Below, in pieces: positions 1-8,684 of a stretch of 64,000 bases of DNA; the first letter of the stretch is position 1, and the number at the start of each line of letters is the position of its first letter. The stretch spans positions 930,001 to 994,000 of the forward strand of contig NZ_CP014699.1 of the NCBI RefSeq assembly GCF_001642085.1, written 5' to 3'. The notes beneath the pieces were generated by a model. That model was not told where the DNA came from. It was given only the letters and a program-made list of their open reading frames with translations, and ran no database searches. This DNA is from Streptococcus pantholopis. Its GTDB lineage: Bacteria > Bacillota > Bacilli > Lactobacillales > Streptococcaceae. A program made the position numbers and the translations under genes.

Positions 1-389
1 TTTTCTCTGTTAAGCAAAATTTTCTTAGGGGACGTTAAAGGCAGACAGGCTTGAATCTCTGCTGCTGAGGGTTTTCGGGCATCAGAAAAACCGATATGCC
101 ATAAGTCAACAAGCGGGCCTAAAGCAATATTTAGATTAGACGGGTTTGCTGTACTATGCTTTTTGCCCAGAGCAATCAGTTCAAAAAGTTCAGGATGCAC
201 AATCAATGGTTTGATTCCGGCATTTCGGTTCACAGCCATTAATTCTGAACGCTCGTCATTGGCACTAAAACGCTGATTATAGATGTCCAGCAGCTGACAG
301 ACTTTTATAATTTGTTCTCGAGCTCTAGGAGAGTCAATCTGGATATCGATCTGTGTCCCCATCATTTTTAAACTATGACTGACTTGCAT
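1..389 (-). CDS. apbE: FAD:protein FMN transferase, ApbE family (partial, 3' end outside window)
   Basis: ApbE enzymes covalently attach FMN from FAD to Thr/Ser of flavoproteins, often extracytoplasmic ones or NADH:fumarate reductase-like enzymes. The visible 129 residues begin MQVSHSLKMMGTQIDI and contain the typical sequence FSANDERSEL followed by LGPLVDLWHIGF, matching the N-terminal third of the family. The ATG at 387-389 has a strong Shine-Dalgarno (GGGAGG) about six bases upstream. No lipoprotein signal is seen, so this is probably a cytoplasmic form. It is next to a tautomerase gene, as I remember from S. mutans. An interspersed repeat lies immediately upstream of the SD. Confidence 0.85.
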   Translation of the reverse strand, partial: MQVSHSLKMMGTQIDIQIDSPRAREQIIKVCQLLDIYNQRFSANDERSELMAVNRNAGIKPLIVHPELFELIALGKKHSTANPSNLNIALGPLVDLWHIGFSDARKPSAAEIQACLPLTSPKKILLNRE

Positions 390-403
390 TATCCCTCCCA
401 ACC

Positions 404-452
404 AAGATACAAAGCCCGTTAAAAACGCAAAAGGAAAATAGGGGACTGACTG
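404..452 (-). repeat. Interspersed repeat, apbE leader copy
   Basis: On the minus strand it reads CCCCTATTTTCCTTTTGCG, then an A/T stretch, then ACGGGCTTTGTATCTT, followed within a few bases by the apbE SD. The same string recurs at 24050-24085 before cls and, degenerate, at 12146-12192 before the second ABC gene. Confidence 0.75.
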
Positions 453-500
453 ACGAATCGTCAGATTCTAAGTCAGAACATCTTTTTCCCGCAGCGTTTA

Positions 501-615
501 GGGCGTGTTCAGTTCAATAAGATACAAAGCCCGTAAAAAGAGCAAAGCAAAAATGACGGTAAGCCAGAAATCTTTGATTTCGTAGGCGCCCCCCTGCCAG
601 AACGACTAGAAAGGC
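501..615 (-). repeat. Interspersed repeat, long copy
   Basis: On the minus strand this copy contains the hairpin-like AAATCAAAGATTT segment, GCTTTGCTCTTTTTACGGGC, TTTGTATCTTATTGAACTG and the tail AACACGCCC. About 96 bases (519-615) are nearly identical to 985-1080. The GGGC near the start of the core can pair with the GCCC of the tail. Confidence 0.8.
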
Positions 616-785
616 GTAACAAAACTTAAAGTCATCTCACATCTACGCCAGTCGCTTAGCAGCACTTTGTTCTCTTTTTCAAAGCTTTAACCTGCCTTGC
701 GGAGGTGGAACGGCGAACCCCATAATTAGGGTTACATCCCACTTCCAAACATCTCAATCTTTGGCATGAATCTATTAAGATGCTT

Positions 786-968
786 TTATTTCCTTTTTAT
801 TTCTCCGTGCGGATAATAGCTACCTTCCGGAAGATCATTGATAAAGACATGAATAGCCTCTTTGGGCGCTTTGGCAACACGGGCAACAACTTCAGTGACT
901 TCACGAGCAAGTTCAATTTTCTGAGCCTCAGTTCGGCCTTCAAACAAATCGATTTTTACAAACGGCAT
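786..968 (-). CDS. 4-oxalocrotonate tautomerase family protein
   Basis: Sixty-residue member of the tautomerase superfamily (4-OT/DmpI). The mature N-terminus would be Pro after Met removal (MPFVKIDLFEGR), the catalytic base of this family. The following KAPKEAIHVFINDLP matches the small homohexameric tautomerases. A longer frame reaches back to 1016, but the ATG at 966-968 has GGAGGT seven bases upstream and gives the required Pro-1, so it is chosen. The physiological substrate in streptococci is not known. It lies between apbE and tdk, and an interspersed repeat copy abuts its SD. Confidence 0.9.
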   Translation of the reverse strand: MPFVKIDLFEGRTEAQKIELAREVTEVVARVAKAPKEAIHVFINDLPEGSYYPHGEIKRK

Positions 969-984
969 AAATAGACCTCCAATT

Positions 985-1080
985 AAGATACAAAGCCCGT
1001 AAAAAGAGCAAAGCAAAAATGACGGTAAGTCCGAAATCTATGATTTCGCAGACGCCCCTCTGCCAGAACGACTAGAAAGG
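985..1080 (-). repeat. Interspersed repeat, tautomerase leader copy
   Basis: Near-identical to 519-615. It contains a perfect seven-base-pair hairpin, CGAAATC/GATTTCG with a TAT loop, at 1032-1048. On the minus strand its TTTGTATCTTA end lies four bases before the GGAGGT of the tautomerase gene. Confidence 0.8.
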
Positions 1081-1124
1081 TGCGGTCGACTGTTAAGGCG
1101 ACAAAGCTTTCAGACGTTTACGGC

Positions 1125-1160
1125 TGACGGTAAGTCCGAAATCTATGATTTCGCAGACGC
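1125..1160 (-). repeat. Interspersed repeat, partial copy with CGAAATC hairpin
   Basis: This 36-base partial copy repeats the segment TGACGGTAAGTCCGAAATC and the hairpin of the 985-1080 copy, including GATTTCGCAGACGC. It lacks the TTTGTATCTTA core. Confidence 0.7.
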
Positions 1161-1200
1161 ATCCCTGTCAGGACGATAAAGTTTTTTGGGGTTCAGGCTG

Positions 1201-1221
1201 GCATCATCCACTGGATGATGC
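1201..1221. repeat. Perfect inverted repeat, possible terminator or repeat-element hairpin
   Basis: GCATCATCC, a three-base loop, then GGATGATGC. On the minus strand the stem is followed by CAGCCTGAACC rather than a T run, so it is not a clean intrinsic terminator. Confidence 0.5.
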
Positions 1222-1452
1222 CGCTCTACAGCTCTTAGGGCGTGTTTAGTTTAACTCACTTTAATTAAAACGACACAACAGTTTTTGATTGACTGTTTTC
1301 TTCTTGTTTTCTACTTTATTATAGCACAAAAACGCTGGGACTGTCTTTAGAGCGTTAGGTCAGAGATAGGAAAACTGATAAATCTGATGCTAAATCCTCT
1401 CTTTTATGTTAAAATAAATAGGATATTAAATAGAAGGCAGGAAAAGTTAGGC

Positions 1453-2040
1453 TTGGCGCAGTTATATTATAAATACGGGACTATGAATTCGGGTAAAACG
1501 ATTGAAATTTTAAAAGTTGCTCATAATTACGAGGAGCAGGGCAAACCTGTTGTTATTATGACATCAGCACTTGATACCCGAGATGGTTTCGGCTTTGTTT
1601 CCAGCCGTATCGGTATGCGAAGAAAAGCTATGCCTATTACTGCGGATACAGATATTTTTGCTTATATAGCCAATCTTGCCCAGCCTCCTTACTGTGTTCT
1701 GATTGATGAATGCCAGTTTTTAAGCAAAAACAATGTCTATGATCTGGCCCGCGTAGTAGATGAGCTGGATATACCTGTTATGGCTTTCGGTTTGAAAAAT
1801 GATTTTCAGAACGAATTATTTGAAGGATCCAAATATTTGCTCCTTCTGGCTGATAAAATTGAGGAAATCAAGACAATCTGTCAGTTCTGCTCGAAAAAAG
1901 CCACTATGGTTCTGAGGATTGAAAACGGCCGGCCGGTCTATGACGGAGAACAGATTCAGATAGGCGGGAGTGAAAGTTATATACCTGTCTGCCGCAAGCA
2001 CTATTTTCATCCGGAAATTGCGGCTGACATTAAAGAGTGA
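1453..2040 (+). CDS. tdk: Thymidine kinase
   Basis: Phosphorylates thymidine to dTMP in the salvage pathway. The P-loop region reads [12 protein letters not shown], the lasso/Walker B part reads [10 protein letters not shown], and C-terminal cysteines (CQFC and a later CRKH) form the type II zinc site. An upstream frame runs to 1387, but family members begin at (M)AQLYYKYG. That matches a TTG at 1453 preceded by a weak GGCAGG, so TTG is the preferred start (195 residues, normal length). It is the first gene of a run into prfA and prmC. Confidence 0.93.
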   Translation: MAQLYYKYGTMNSGKTIEILKVAHNYEEQGKPVVIMTSALDTRDGFGFVSSRIGMRRKAMPITADTDIFAYIANLAQPPYCVLIDECQFLSKNNVYDLARVVDELDIPVMAFGLKNDFQNELFEGSKYLLLLADKIEEIKTICQFCSKKATMVLRIENGRPVYDGEQIQIGGSESYIPVCRKHYFHPEIAADIKE

Positions 2041-2110
2041 GCGGGCAGATCTTGCTGTAAAGCATCTTTTTATAAAATTATTAGGCTAAATAAAGTGAGG
2101 ATAAATAAGA

Positions 2111-3193
2111 ATGACCATTTATGAACAGTTGCAGGCTGTTGAAGATCGTTATGAGGAATTAGGCGAGCTGCTCAGCGATCCTGATGTGGTTGCCGATACT
2201 AAGCGTTTCATGGCTCTGTCCCGGGAAGAAGCGGACAGCAGAGATACTGTAGCGGTCTACCGTGATTATAAGCGAACTTTAAAGGATATCGCTGATGCTC
2301 AGGAAATGATAAAAGAAGCGGCCGGGGATCCTGATTTGCTGGATATGGCCAAGGAAGAACTGACCGAAGCTAAAGCAGCAAAAGAAGATTATGAGGAAAA
2401 GCTGAAATTTTTGCTTTTGCCTAAAGATCCAAATGATAATAAAAATATCATTCTTGAAATTCGGGGAGCCGCCGGCGGTGATGAAGCAGCTCTTTTTGCC
2501 GGCGACTTACTTAATATGTACCAGAAATACGCCGAGAGCCAAGGCTGGAAATTTGAAGTAATGGAACTGTCAGTCAATGGTGTAGGCGGAATTAAGGAAG
2601 TTATTGCGATGATTTCCGGCCAAGCAGTTTATTCCAAATTGAAATATGAATCAGGGGCTCACCGTGTTCAAAGGGTACCGGTAACAGAAAGCCAAGGGCG
2701 TGTTCACACCTCAACAGCTACTGTACTGGTCATGCCTGAAGTAGAAGAAGTCGAGTATGACATCGATCCTAAAGATCTTCGCATTGATATCTACCATGCT
2801 TCCGGCGCAGGCGGTCAAAATGTTAATAAGGTGGCTACGGCGGTGCGGATAGTCCATCTTCCCACTAATATTAAAGTTGAAATGCAGGAAGAACGAACAC
2901 AGCAAAAAAACCGGGATAAAGCAATGAAAATTATCAGAGCTAGGGTGGCTGACCACTTTGCGCAGATTGCTCAAAATGAACAGGATGCAGAGAGAAAGTC
3001 AACTATCGGTACCGGCGACCGTTCAGAGCGCATTCGGACTTATAATTTTCCGCAAAACCGTGTAACCGACCATCGTATCGGCCTGACCCTGCAAAAGCTG
3101 GACAGCATCTTATCCGGCAAACTGGACGAGGTCATTGATGCCTTGGTTCTCTTTGATCAGACGCAAAAATTAGAGGCCGTCCAGCAAAAATGA
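2111..3193 (+). CDS. prfA: Peptide chain release factor 1
   Basis: RF1 reads UAA and UAG stop codons and triggers hydrolysis of peptidyl-tRNA on the ribosome. It has 360 residues, the usual length. The GGQ motif is at residues 234-236 in the context [12 protein letters not shown]. The PxT-type anticodon loop appears as [15 protein letters not shown]. The start ATG follows a GAGGAT SD. The stop overlaps the ATG of prmC, whose product methylates the GGQ glutamine, so the two are translationally coupled. Confidence 0.97.
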   Translation: MTIYEQLQAVEDRYEELGELLSDPDVVADTKRFMALSREEADSRDTVAVYRDYKRTLKDIADAQEMIKEAAGDPDLLDMAKEELTEAKAAKEDYEEKLKFLLLPKDPNDNKNIILEIRGAAGGDEAALFAGDLLNMYQKYAESQGWKFEVMELSVNGVGGIKEVIAMISGQAVYSKLKYESGAHRVQRVPVTESQGRVHTSTATVLVMPEVEEVEYDIDPKDLRIDIYHASGAGGQNVNKVATAVRIVHLPTNIKVEMQEERTQQKNRDKAMKIIRARVADHFAQIAQNEQDAERKSTIGTGDRSERIRTYNFPQNRVTDHRIGLTLQKLDSILSGKLDEVIDALVLFDQTQKLEAVQQK

Positions 3194-4020
3194 ATTATGC
3201 ACAGCTTTTCAGACATTATCAGAAACGATTGGCAGCCCTTGGCGAAGAAGAAGAAGCCTTGCTCTATGTGTTTAAGGAATTAAAAGATTGGTCCAATTTA
3301 GATATAGCCCTTAACCAAAATCAAGCTGTTTCTCCTGAGGATGCTGCACTTCTCAAGGATATATACCAGAAGCTGTCGGCTCATATACCGCCCCAGTACA
3401 TTACAGGAAGAGCTTATTTTGGCAACCTCTGCTTAGCTGTAGATAAGCGCGTGCTGATTCCCAGACCGGAAACAGAGGAATTAACGGCCTTGATTTTATC
3501 AGAAAATACTCAGCAGCCGCTTTCTGTTTTAGATATCGGAACCGGAAGCGGGGCTATCGCATTGAGTTTAAAATCAGCCCGGCCGGCTTGGAAGGTCATG
3601 GCATCGGATATTTCGCCTGATGCTTTAGCTCTAGCAAAAAGGAATGCTGACTTTTATCATTTGGCCTTAGATTTTGCTGAGTCTGATGTTTTTAGCGCCA
3701 TTTCAGCTTCTTTTGATATCATTGTTTCGAACCCCCCTTATATTGCTGAATCGGACCGAAAGGAAGTGGCGGCCAATGTTTTGCTGTCTGAGCCGCACAG
3801 CGCTTTATTTGCAGAAGAAGACGGTTTGGCACTTTACCGCCGTATCATACGCGGTGCAGGCAGCCACTTAAGTGAAGCTGGGAAGCTCTATCTGGAGATT
3901 GGCTGCAAGCAAGGGGAAAAAGTCAGAGAGCTTCTGACAGGCGCTTTTCCGCAAAAGCGCGTGAGAATTTTACAGGATAGTTTTGGAAAAGATAGGATGG
4001 CTGCGTTGGATGATGGATGA
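3190..4020 (+). CDS. prmC: Release factor glutamine methyltransferase
   Basis: SAM-dependent N5-glutamine methyltransferase that modifies the GGQ glutamine of RF1 and RF2. It has 276 residues. The SAM-binding motif I reads [13 protein letters not shown], and the diagnostic NPPY is seen in VSNPPYIAE near residue 180. The N-terminal helical domain contains [11 protein letters not shown]. It overlaps prfA by four bases (ATGA) and the next gene by several bases, which indicates a single operon. Confidence 0.96.
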   Translation: MNYAQLFRHYQKRLAALGEEEEALLYVFKELKDWSNLDIALNQNQAVSPEDAALLKDIYQKLSAHIPPQYITGRAYFGNLCLAVDKRVLIPRPETEELTALILSENTQQPLSVLDIGTGSGAIALSLKSARPAWKVMASDISPDALALAKRNADFYHLALDFAESDVFSAISASFDIIVSNPPYIAESDRKEVAANVLLSEPHSALFAEEDGLALYRRIIRGAGSHLSEAGKLYLEIGCKQGEKVRELLTGAFPQKRVRILQDSFGKDRMAALDDG

Positions 4021-4606
4021 CATAAAAAAAGTACTGAAAGAGGGTGGCGCTGTTATTTTGCCGACAGAAACGGTCTATGGTCTCTTTGCTCAGGCTTTGA
4101 ATCAAGAAGCTGTACGCTGGGTCTATCAGCTAAAAAAAAGGCCGCTGTCTAAAGCGATGAATTTGAATGTTGCAAGTTTAAAAGAGATTTTGGCTTATTC
4201 CCAAAATCAGCCTCCCTATCTGGAAAAACTCTATCGGGCTTTTTTACCTGGTCCTCTGACTATTATCCTAGAAGCTAATGCCAAGGTACCGCCTTGGATT
4301 AATTCTGGCGGCAGGTCTGTCGGTTTCCGTGTTCCCAGACATGCTGAGACGCTGGAGATTATTCGCGAGACAGGTCCCCTGATTGGCCCGTCAGCTAATT
4401 TGTCAGGAGATGAAAGCGGCAAAGCTTTTAGCCAGATTAGCCATAATTTTAATCAGCAGCTCATCGGCCTAGCAGATGATAGTGCTATCAGCGGTCTTGA
4501 TTCGACTGTTCTTGATTTATCAGACGGTCCCGCTAAGATCCTGCGTCAGGGCGCCCTTACCCAGGCTGACCTCCTGGCTGCTGTACCGGAAATACCGTTT
4601 AAATGA
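4010..4606 (+). CDS. tsaC: Threonylcarbamoyl-AMP synthase (Sua5/YrdC/TsaC family)
   Basis: Makes threonylcarbamoyl-AMP from threonine, bicarbonate and ATP for t6A37 modification of ANN-decoding tRNAs. YrdC landmarks are present: LPTETVYGLFA, the K-R-P-x-x-K-like KKRPLSKAMN, LPGPLTIIL, FRVPRH and GPSANLSG. The frame is open from a TTG at 3983, but adjacent ATGs at 4010 and 4013 give the family N-terminus and follow an AGGATGG. The first ATG overlaps the end of prmC. The protein lacks a C-terminal Sua5 domain. Confidence 0.92.
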   Translation: MMDDIKKVLKEGGAVILPTETVYGLFAQALNQEAVRWVYQLKKRPLSKAMNLNVASLKEILAYSQNQPPYLEKLYRAFLPGPLTIILEANAKVPPWINSGGRSVGFRVPRHAETLEIIRETGPLIGPSANLSGDESGKAFSQISHNFNQQLIGLADDSAISGLDSTVLDLSDGPAKILRQGALTQADLLAAVPEIPFK

Positions 4607-4639
4607 CTAAAAATTCATATGATAATAAGGAGACACTAG

Positions 4640-6265
4640 ATGGGGATTAAAATGAGTTTGGGGAGTTCAGACACCCAAGCGAGTTCGACCAGCAGCGCTT
4701 CGGCCAGCCGTATAGACGCCTACCAAACCGCGATAGGGAGTTTGGAGAGTTTTATGGGTGCCGGTAATTTACAGGGAGAGGCCTACAGCAGTGCCAAAGC
4801 TTATGCCAGCAATGTTTTAATCCCCTTATTTCGCGGGGCGATTCTGCTGTCAGAAGGGGTCAGTACCGCCGTTAATCGCCTGCCCTCGGATTATCGAAAT
4901 GAGGTGGCAGATGAGAGTCTGGATTCAGAAGTTCTGGAACAAGAGATAGCGATCTATCAGGCAGCCTATAATCGCTCCAGTGAGTGGCTTTCCAATGAGA
5001 TGGCCAAAGAGGTTCTGAGTGAAAGCAGTATACTGCAGGCTCAGCAGTCGATGGCGCGCAACCTGTCAAAGGTTCAGGAGCTTCAGGAGAAGCTGGAGAA
5101 ACTGATTGCCTTTGATGGGAAGTCGCCCAGTCTTTTCAGTGAGGTCGATGGCTTATACGCTGCAGTCTCTCAAGGGTTAACTCAGGTTAAGGAAGGTTTT
5201 TCGTCTTTTTCAGGGAGCTTTAGTCTGCCGCCTAAGTCAGAGATGGCTTGGGCAGCCACGATTAACAGTGCTTGGGAGCAGCGAGAAGTGACCGATGTCA
5301 AGGCGCTCTTTAAAGACATTGAAGCTCAGTTTAAGGAGACGAAAGGCTATGCCCCGTCTGAGATGGTTTCCAAAGCATTTAAGAAAAAAGTGAATGCCTT
5401 GTCTTTAGAGGAGTTAGAGGCAGCCTACGGGGGAATGTTAAAGTCCAGACAGTCAGCATCCCAGACTGGTTACGGTTATTCAGTTAAGAGCCGGAAGCAG
5501 ATGCTTGAAAATGATTATGTTTATCTGCGCTACCAAAGTCTGCTGTCAGCAGCGGCTATTGAGCGGGCCCAATCACAGGCCTCGCAGTCTTATGATGTGG
5601 TCAGTCTTTATGAGCATATTAAGGAAACGGGAAAACATTTTGACGGGAGTCCGGCGAGCGCTTTAGAAATCAAGATAGCCAACTCGGGAGTCGTGCCTTA
5701 TATTTCCAAAAGTGTTCATGCCTTGCAATGGGGAGCATCCATCGCCACAGCTTACGCTGGCTATCAGTCCTATTACGGCAAGCCTATTTATGGGGTGGAT
5801 ACGAACTTAGATGCTTCATTCAAATATAAAGTAAGCGAGGTTGGACAAAAAGTAGTTTTCCCTATAGATAATTCTCCAACTAAGGAAGCACAAAGTTTTC
5901 AGGGAAAAGGTAAATACCCTGGTATAGATAGTTACACTGATATAAAACTAAAAAAAGGGATAGTTTTATTTAGAGGTGAGCCAAATGGGACAGAATACTT
6001 TACCACGGAGCAAGCGATTGCTAAATCAGATTTTAACGCAACAAAATTATTTGAAGGCTTACAGGTAGAAGAACATCCTATCTTTGGATATAGAAACAAA
6101 ATGGGAGCCTATATAGTTAATGAAGAAATTGATGCTGCTTATGGTATTGTAAGGGCGAATTCACAATTTGGTGATGGTAAACTTCCTCAAGTATATATAC
6201 CCAATGTAAATCAATTAATTGAGAAAGGGATTTTAGATGAAGTAGGGTCGATAAAATTGAAATGA
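4640..6265 (+). CDS. LXG-domain polymorphic toxin (probable type VII secretion substrate)
   Basis: This 541-residue protein has an N-terminal helical LXG domain. The LXG motif is L44-Q45-G46, followed by a region ending near KFDGK-type helices at about residue 160. Residues 252-388 are a linker that is repeated at 6804-7214. The C-terminal 153 residues differ from that copy and are AT-rich, typical of swapped toxin modules. The toxin domain contains FRG (444-446), YFTTE (453-457) and GYRNK (483-487). An Arg followed by an S/T-rich strand is loosely compatible with ADP-ribosyltransferase-like toxins, but I cannot assign an activity. The SD AAGGAGA supports the ATG. No T7SS core genes are in the window. 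A probable immunity gene follows eight bases later. Confidence 0.82.
   Translation: MGIKMSLGSSDTQASSTSSASASRIDAYQTAIGSLESFMGAGNLQGEAYSSAKAYASNVLIPLFRGAILLSEGVSTAVNRLPSDYRNEVADESLDSEVLEQEIAIYQAAYNRSSEWLSNEMAKEVLSESSILQAQQSMARNLSKVQELQEKLEKLIAFDGKSPSLFSEVDGLYAAVSQGLTQVKEGFSSFSGSFSLPPKSEMAWAATINSAWEQREVTDVKALFKDIEAQFKETKGYAPSEMVSKAFKKKVNALSLEELEAAYGGMLKSRQSASQTGYGYSVKSRKQMLENDYVYLRYQSLLSAAAIERAQSQASQSYDVVSLYEHIKETGKHFDGSPASALEIKIANSGVVPYISKSVHALQWGASIATAYAGYQSYYGKPIYGVDTNLDASFKYKVSEVGQKVVFPIDNSPTKEAQSFQGKGKYPGIDSYTDIKLKKGIVLFRGEPNGTEYFTTEQAIAKSDFNATKLFEGLQVEEHPIFGYRNKMGAYIVNEEIDAAYGIVRANSQFGDGKLPQVYIPNVNQLIEKGILDEVGSIKLK
5393..5803 (+). repeat. Toxin linker repeat, copy in full-length LXG gene
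   Basis: This 411-base segment recurs at 6804-7214 without insertions or deletions (constant offset 1411) and with few substitutions. It encodes residues 252-388 of the toxin and ends at GVDT, exactly where the two C-termini diverge. Confidence 0.92.
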
Positions 6266-6272
6266 GGTTAAA

Positions 6273-6653
6273 ATGATTAATACAGAGAATGGGACAGTAA
6301 TATTTGATGATAATTTTCAATTGAAAAAAGGAATGACATTTGATGATTTTAAAAATAGTCGATATTATAATAATCAGAATTATAAACGGCTGTTTTATAT
6401 TTATGATTTAAAATTATCTCGTCAAAGTTTCATTGTCGGCTTATTTTTCCGGGAAAATAAACTTTATTCCATTTCACTTATTTTAGATGATAGGACAATT
6501 AATCAAAATGAAGAGGAATATAGGAAGCAATTACACGACAGGTTCTTGAAGGAAAATAAAATTAATTCTATAAAAAATTATAGATGGGGAACCCTATCGT
6601 CAAACTATGACAGGAGGAGTAACATTAGTAGTATTGATATTGTATATACCTAA
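6273..6653 (+). CDS. Putative immunity protein for the LXG toxin
   Basis: This 126-residue protein has no signal peptide or membrane segment. It is rich in Asn, Tyr, Arg and Lys and strongly AT-biased, like the toxin module before it. It starts eight bases after the toxin stop with a GAGGT SD. Position, size and composition fit a cognate immunity protein. No family was recognised, so the function is inferred from context only. Confidence 0.65.
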   Translation: MINTENGTVIFDDNFQLKKGMTFDDFKNSRYYNNQNYKRLFYIYDLKLSRQSFIVGLFFRENKLYSISLILDDRTINQNEEEYRKQLHDRFLKENKINSIKNYRWGTLSSNYDRRSNISSIDIVYT

Positions 6654-6697
6654 AATGAGATATATATTCTCCTGAGAACTTATGATAGATTTTCGAT

Positions 6698-6802
6698 TTC
6701 CTAATCCCCTTGGTTGAGGGGGCTAAGGTCCTCTCCCAAGCCTTAGCTGATGATGTGGTCAAGTTTCCCACCAACTATAGGAGTATGGTTGGGAATCAAG
6801 AT
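6698..6802 (+). pseudogene. Remnant of a second LXG toxin N-terminal domain
   Basis: The frame from 6698 reads FLIPLVEGAKVLSQAL, then about ten residues on KFPTNYRSMVG. This aligns with VLIPLFRGAILLSEG and RLPSDYRNEVA of the intact LXG protein. The piece is 35 codons, has an in-frame stop just upstream and no start. It ends at 6802, directly against the linker repeat but in a different reading frame. It is what is left of a second LXG gene whose middle was deleted. Confidence 0.75.
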
Positions 6803-7340
6803 TAATGCCTTGTCTTTAGAGGAGTTAGAGGCAGCCCACGGGGGAATGCTAAAGTCCAGACAGTCAGCGTCCCAGACTGGTTACGGTTATTCAGTTAAGA
6901 GCCGGAAGCAGATGCTTGAAAATGATTATGTTTATCTGCGCTACCAAAGTCTGCTAGCAGCAGCGGCTATTGAGCGGACCCAATCACAGGCCTCGCAGTC
7001 TTATGATGTAGTCAGTCTTTATGAGCATATTAAGGAAACGGGAAAACATTTTGACGGGAGTCCGGCGAGCGCTTTAGAAATCAAGATAGCCAACTCGGGA
7101 GTCGTGCCCTATATTTCCAAAGGTGTTCATGCCTTGCAATGGGGAGCATCCATCGCCACAGCTTACGCTGGCTATCAGTCCTATTACGGCAAGCCTATTT
7201 ATGGGGTGGATACGGATTTGTTTGGCCAATCGAAAACGATTGGGAGCTTTAGAGTGCTTAATGGCAAGGTTGATGGTAAGATACCGGTTAAAGTTTGTAG
7301 TAGTGATAGGTTTTCTCACTTTAATTATAGTCCAAAATAA
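6750..7340 (+). pseudogene. Orphan toxin cassette: linker repeat plus a short alternative C-terminus
   Basis: An open frame of 196 codons. Its first ~18 codons read the LXG remnant out of frame. Codons from 6804 reproduce the toxin linker (NALSLEELEAAHGGML onward), and from about 7215 there are roughly 40 residues of unrelated sequence ending RFSHFNYSPK. It has no SD-backed start, no LXG domain and no immunity gene before glyA. It may be a silent donor module for recombination into the upstream gene, or simply decaying. Expression is doubtful. Confidence 0.65.
6804..7214 (+). repeat. Toxin linker repeat, orphan copy
   Basis: Second copy of the 411-base linker at 5393-5803. Differences are scattered point changes only (for example Tyr to His, Ala to Thr, Ser to Gly in translation). 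Confidence 0.92.
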
Positions 7341-7405
7341 AGAGCACTGCACCTTTTTCATTCAGTGTTGTGCCTTGAGTGAAACGAAAGGAATGAATTA
7401 TAAAC

Positions 7406-8677
7406 ATGAATTTTGATAAGGAAAATAACCAAGCATATGATAAGGAACTGTGGGAAGCTGTTCAGGCAGAAGAAGTGCGTCAGCAAAATAATATTGAGCT
7501 GATTGCTTCAGAAAATATTGTCTCACAGGCTGTTATGGCAGCGCAAGGATCTGTTTTAACCAATAAATATGCTGAAGGTTATCCAGGAAGACGTTATTAT
7601 GGCGGAACGGACTGTGTTGATATTGTGGAGAATTTGGCTATAGAACGTGCTAAGGCGCTGTTTGGGGCCGGATTTGCCAATGTCCAGCCGCACTCAGGCA
7701 GTCAGGCAAATGCGGCAGCCTATATGGCTTTATTGCAGCCTGGTGATACGGTTCTTGGAATGGACTTAGCTGCCGGCGGGCATTTGACCCACGGTTCACC
7801 TGTCAGTTTTTCCGGAAAAACTTATCATTTTGTAGCTTATACTGTTAATCCGGAGACGGAAGAAATTGATTATGAAGAACTGCTGGCTATTGCAGAAAAA
7901 ACGCAGCCCAAGATGATTGTAGCAGGGGCTTCGGCTTACTCTCGTATTATAGATTTTCAAAAATTTAGGGAGGTGGCAGACCGTGTCGGCGCATATTTAA
8001 TGGTTGATATGGCCCATATTGCCGGTTTGGTCGCTTCAGGACACCATCCCAGTCCTATTCCTTATGCTCATGTGACAACCAGCACGACCCACAAAACCTT
8101 GCGCGGCCCGCGCGGCGGATTGATTTTAACCGATGATCCGGAGATTGCTAAGAAAATCAATTCTGCTGTTTTTCCGGGGCTTCAGGGCGGTCCGTTAATG
8201 CACATTATTGCTGCTAAGGCGGTGGCTTTTAAAGAAGCTTTGGATCCTGCTTTTAAGCGCTATGGTGAATCTGTCATCGAAAATGCTCAGGCTATGGCTG
8301 CTGTTTTTCAGGCACATGATGATTTTCATGTCATTTCAGGGGGGACAGACAACCATGTTTTCTTAGTCGATGTGACAAAAGTTGTTGAAAATGGCAAAGC
8401 AGCACAGAATATTCTTGAACGTGTTAATATTACCTTGAATAAGAACTCCATTCCATTTGAAAAGCTGTCTCCTTTTAAAACATCTGGAATCCGTATCGGT
8501 TCTCCGGCTATTACCAGCCGCGGTATGGGTGTCAGCGAGTCACGCCGCATTGCTGAGCTTATGATTGAAACACTGGAAAATCATGAGAATGAGGCTGTTT
8601 TGAAGGCTGTGCGCCAAGAAATCAAGGGCATAACTGATGCCTTCCCTTTGTATGGAATAAGCAAATGTATGGAATAA
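7406..8677 (+). CDS. glyA: Serine hydroxymethyltransferase
   Basis: PLP enzyme interconverting serine plus THF and glycine plus 5,10-methylene-THF. It has 423 residues. The PLP-lysine motif is [15 protein letters not shown], and the N-terminal [12 protein letters not shown] and YPGRRYYGG are the standard substrate and cofactor loops. It is preceded by an AAAGGAA SD. The C-terminus ends LYGISKCME because of a 17-base tandem duplication. Without it the protein would end LYGISK at a TGA overlapping the next gene's ATG. Confidence 0.97.
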   Translation: MNFDKENNQAYDKELWEAVQAEEVRQQNNIELIASENIVSQAVMAAQGSVLTNKYAEGYPGRRYYGGTDCVDIVENLAIERAKALFGAGFANVQPHSGSQANAAAYMALLQPGDTVLGMDLAAGGHLTHGSPVSFSGKTYHFVAYTVNPETEEIDYEELLAIAEKTQPKMIVAGASAYSRIIDFQKFREVADRVGAYLMVDMAHIAGLVASGHHPSPIPYAHVTTSTTHKTLRGPRGGLILTDDPEIAKKINSAVFPGLQGGPLMHIIAAKAVAFKEALDPAFKRYGESVIENAQAMAAVFQAHDDFHVISGGTDNHVFLVDVTKVVENGKAAQNILERVNITLNKNSIPFEKLSPFKTSGIRIGSPAITSRGMGVSESRRIAELMIETLENHENEAVLKAVRQEIKGITDAFPLYGISKCME

Positions 8678-8684
8678 GCAAATG
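8651..8684 (+). repeat. 17-bp exact tandem duplication at the glyA/NdpA junction
   Basis: TATGGAATAAGCAAATG occurs twice in a row (8651-8667 and 8668-8684). It extends glyA by three codons and moves its stop from a TGA overlapping the downstream ATG to a TAA at 8675-8677. Confidence 0.95.

Larger units (their letters stand above)
390..785. other. Intergenic region made largely of repeat elements
   Basis: This 396-base gap between apbE and the tautomerase gene holds two members of the interspersed repeat family (404-452 and 501-615), both oriented as leaders for minus-strand genes. Positions 616-785 contain short inverted repeats but no convincing reading frame or RNA gene. Confidence 0.5.
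969..1452. other. Repeat-rich gap before tdk
   Basis: Between the divergent tautomerase and tdk genes this 484-base gap holds repeat copies at 985-1080 and 1125-1160. It also holds a half copy at 1233-1252 (CTTAGGGCGTGTTTAGTTTA) and a perfect nine-base-pair hairpin GCATCATCC/GGATGATGC at 1201-1221. The tdk promoter probably lies in the A/T-rich stretch 1300-1430. No gene is seen. Confidence 0.5.

Noticed and set aside
404..1160. Clustered repeats at the left end, considered as a CRISPR array
   Set aside because: Repeat units have unequal length, irregular spacing and matching partners far away before other genes; no cas gene is present.
7074..7361. 95-codon minus-strand frame, considered as an immunity gene for the orphan cassette
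   Set aside because: Runs antisense through the duplicated linker and has no SD; not a credible immunity gene.
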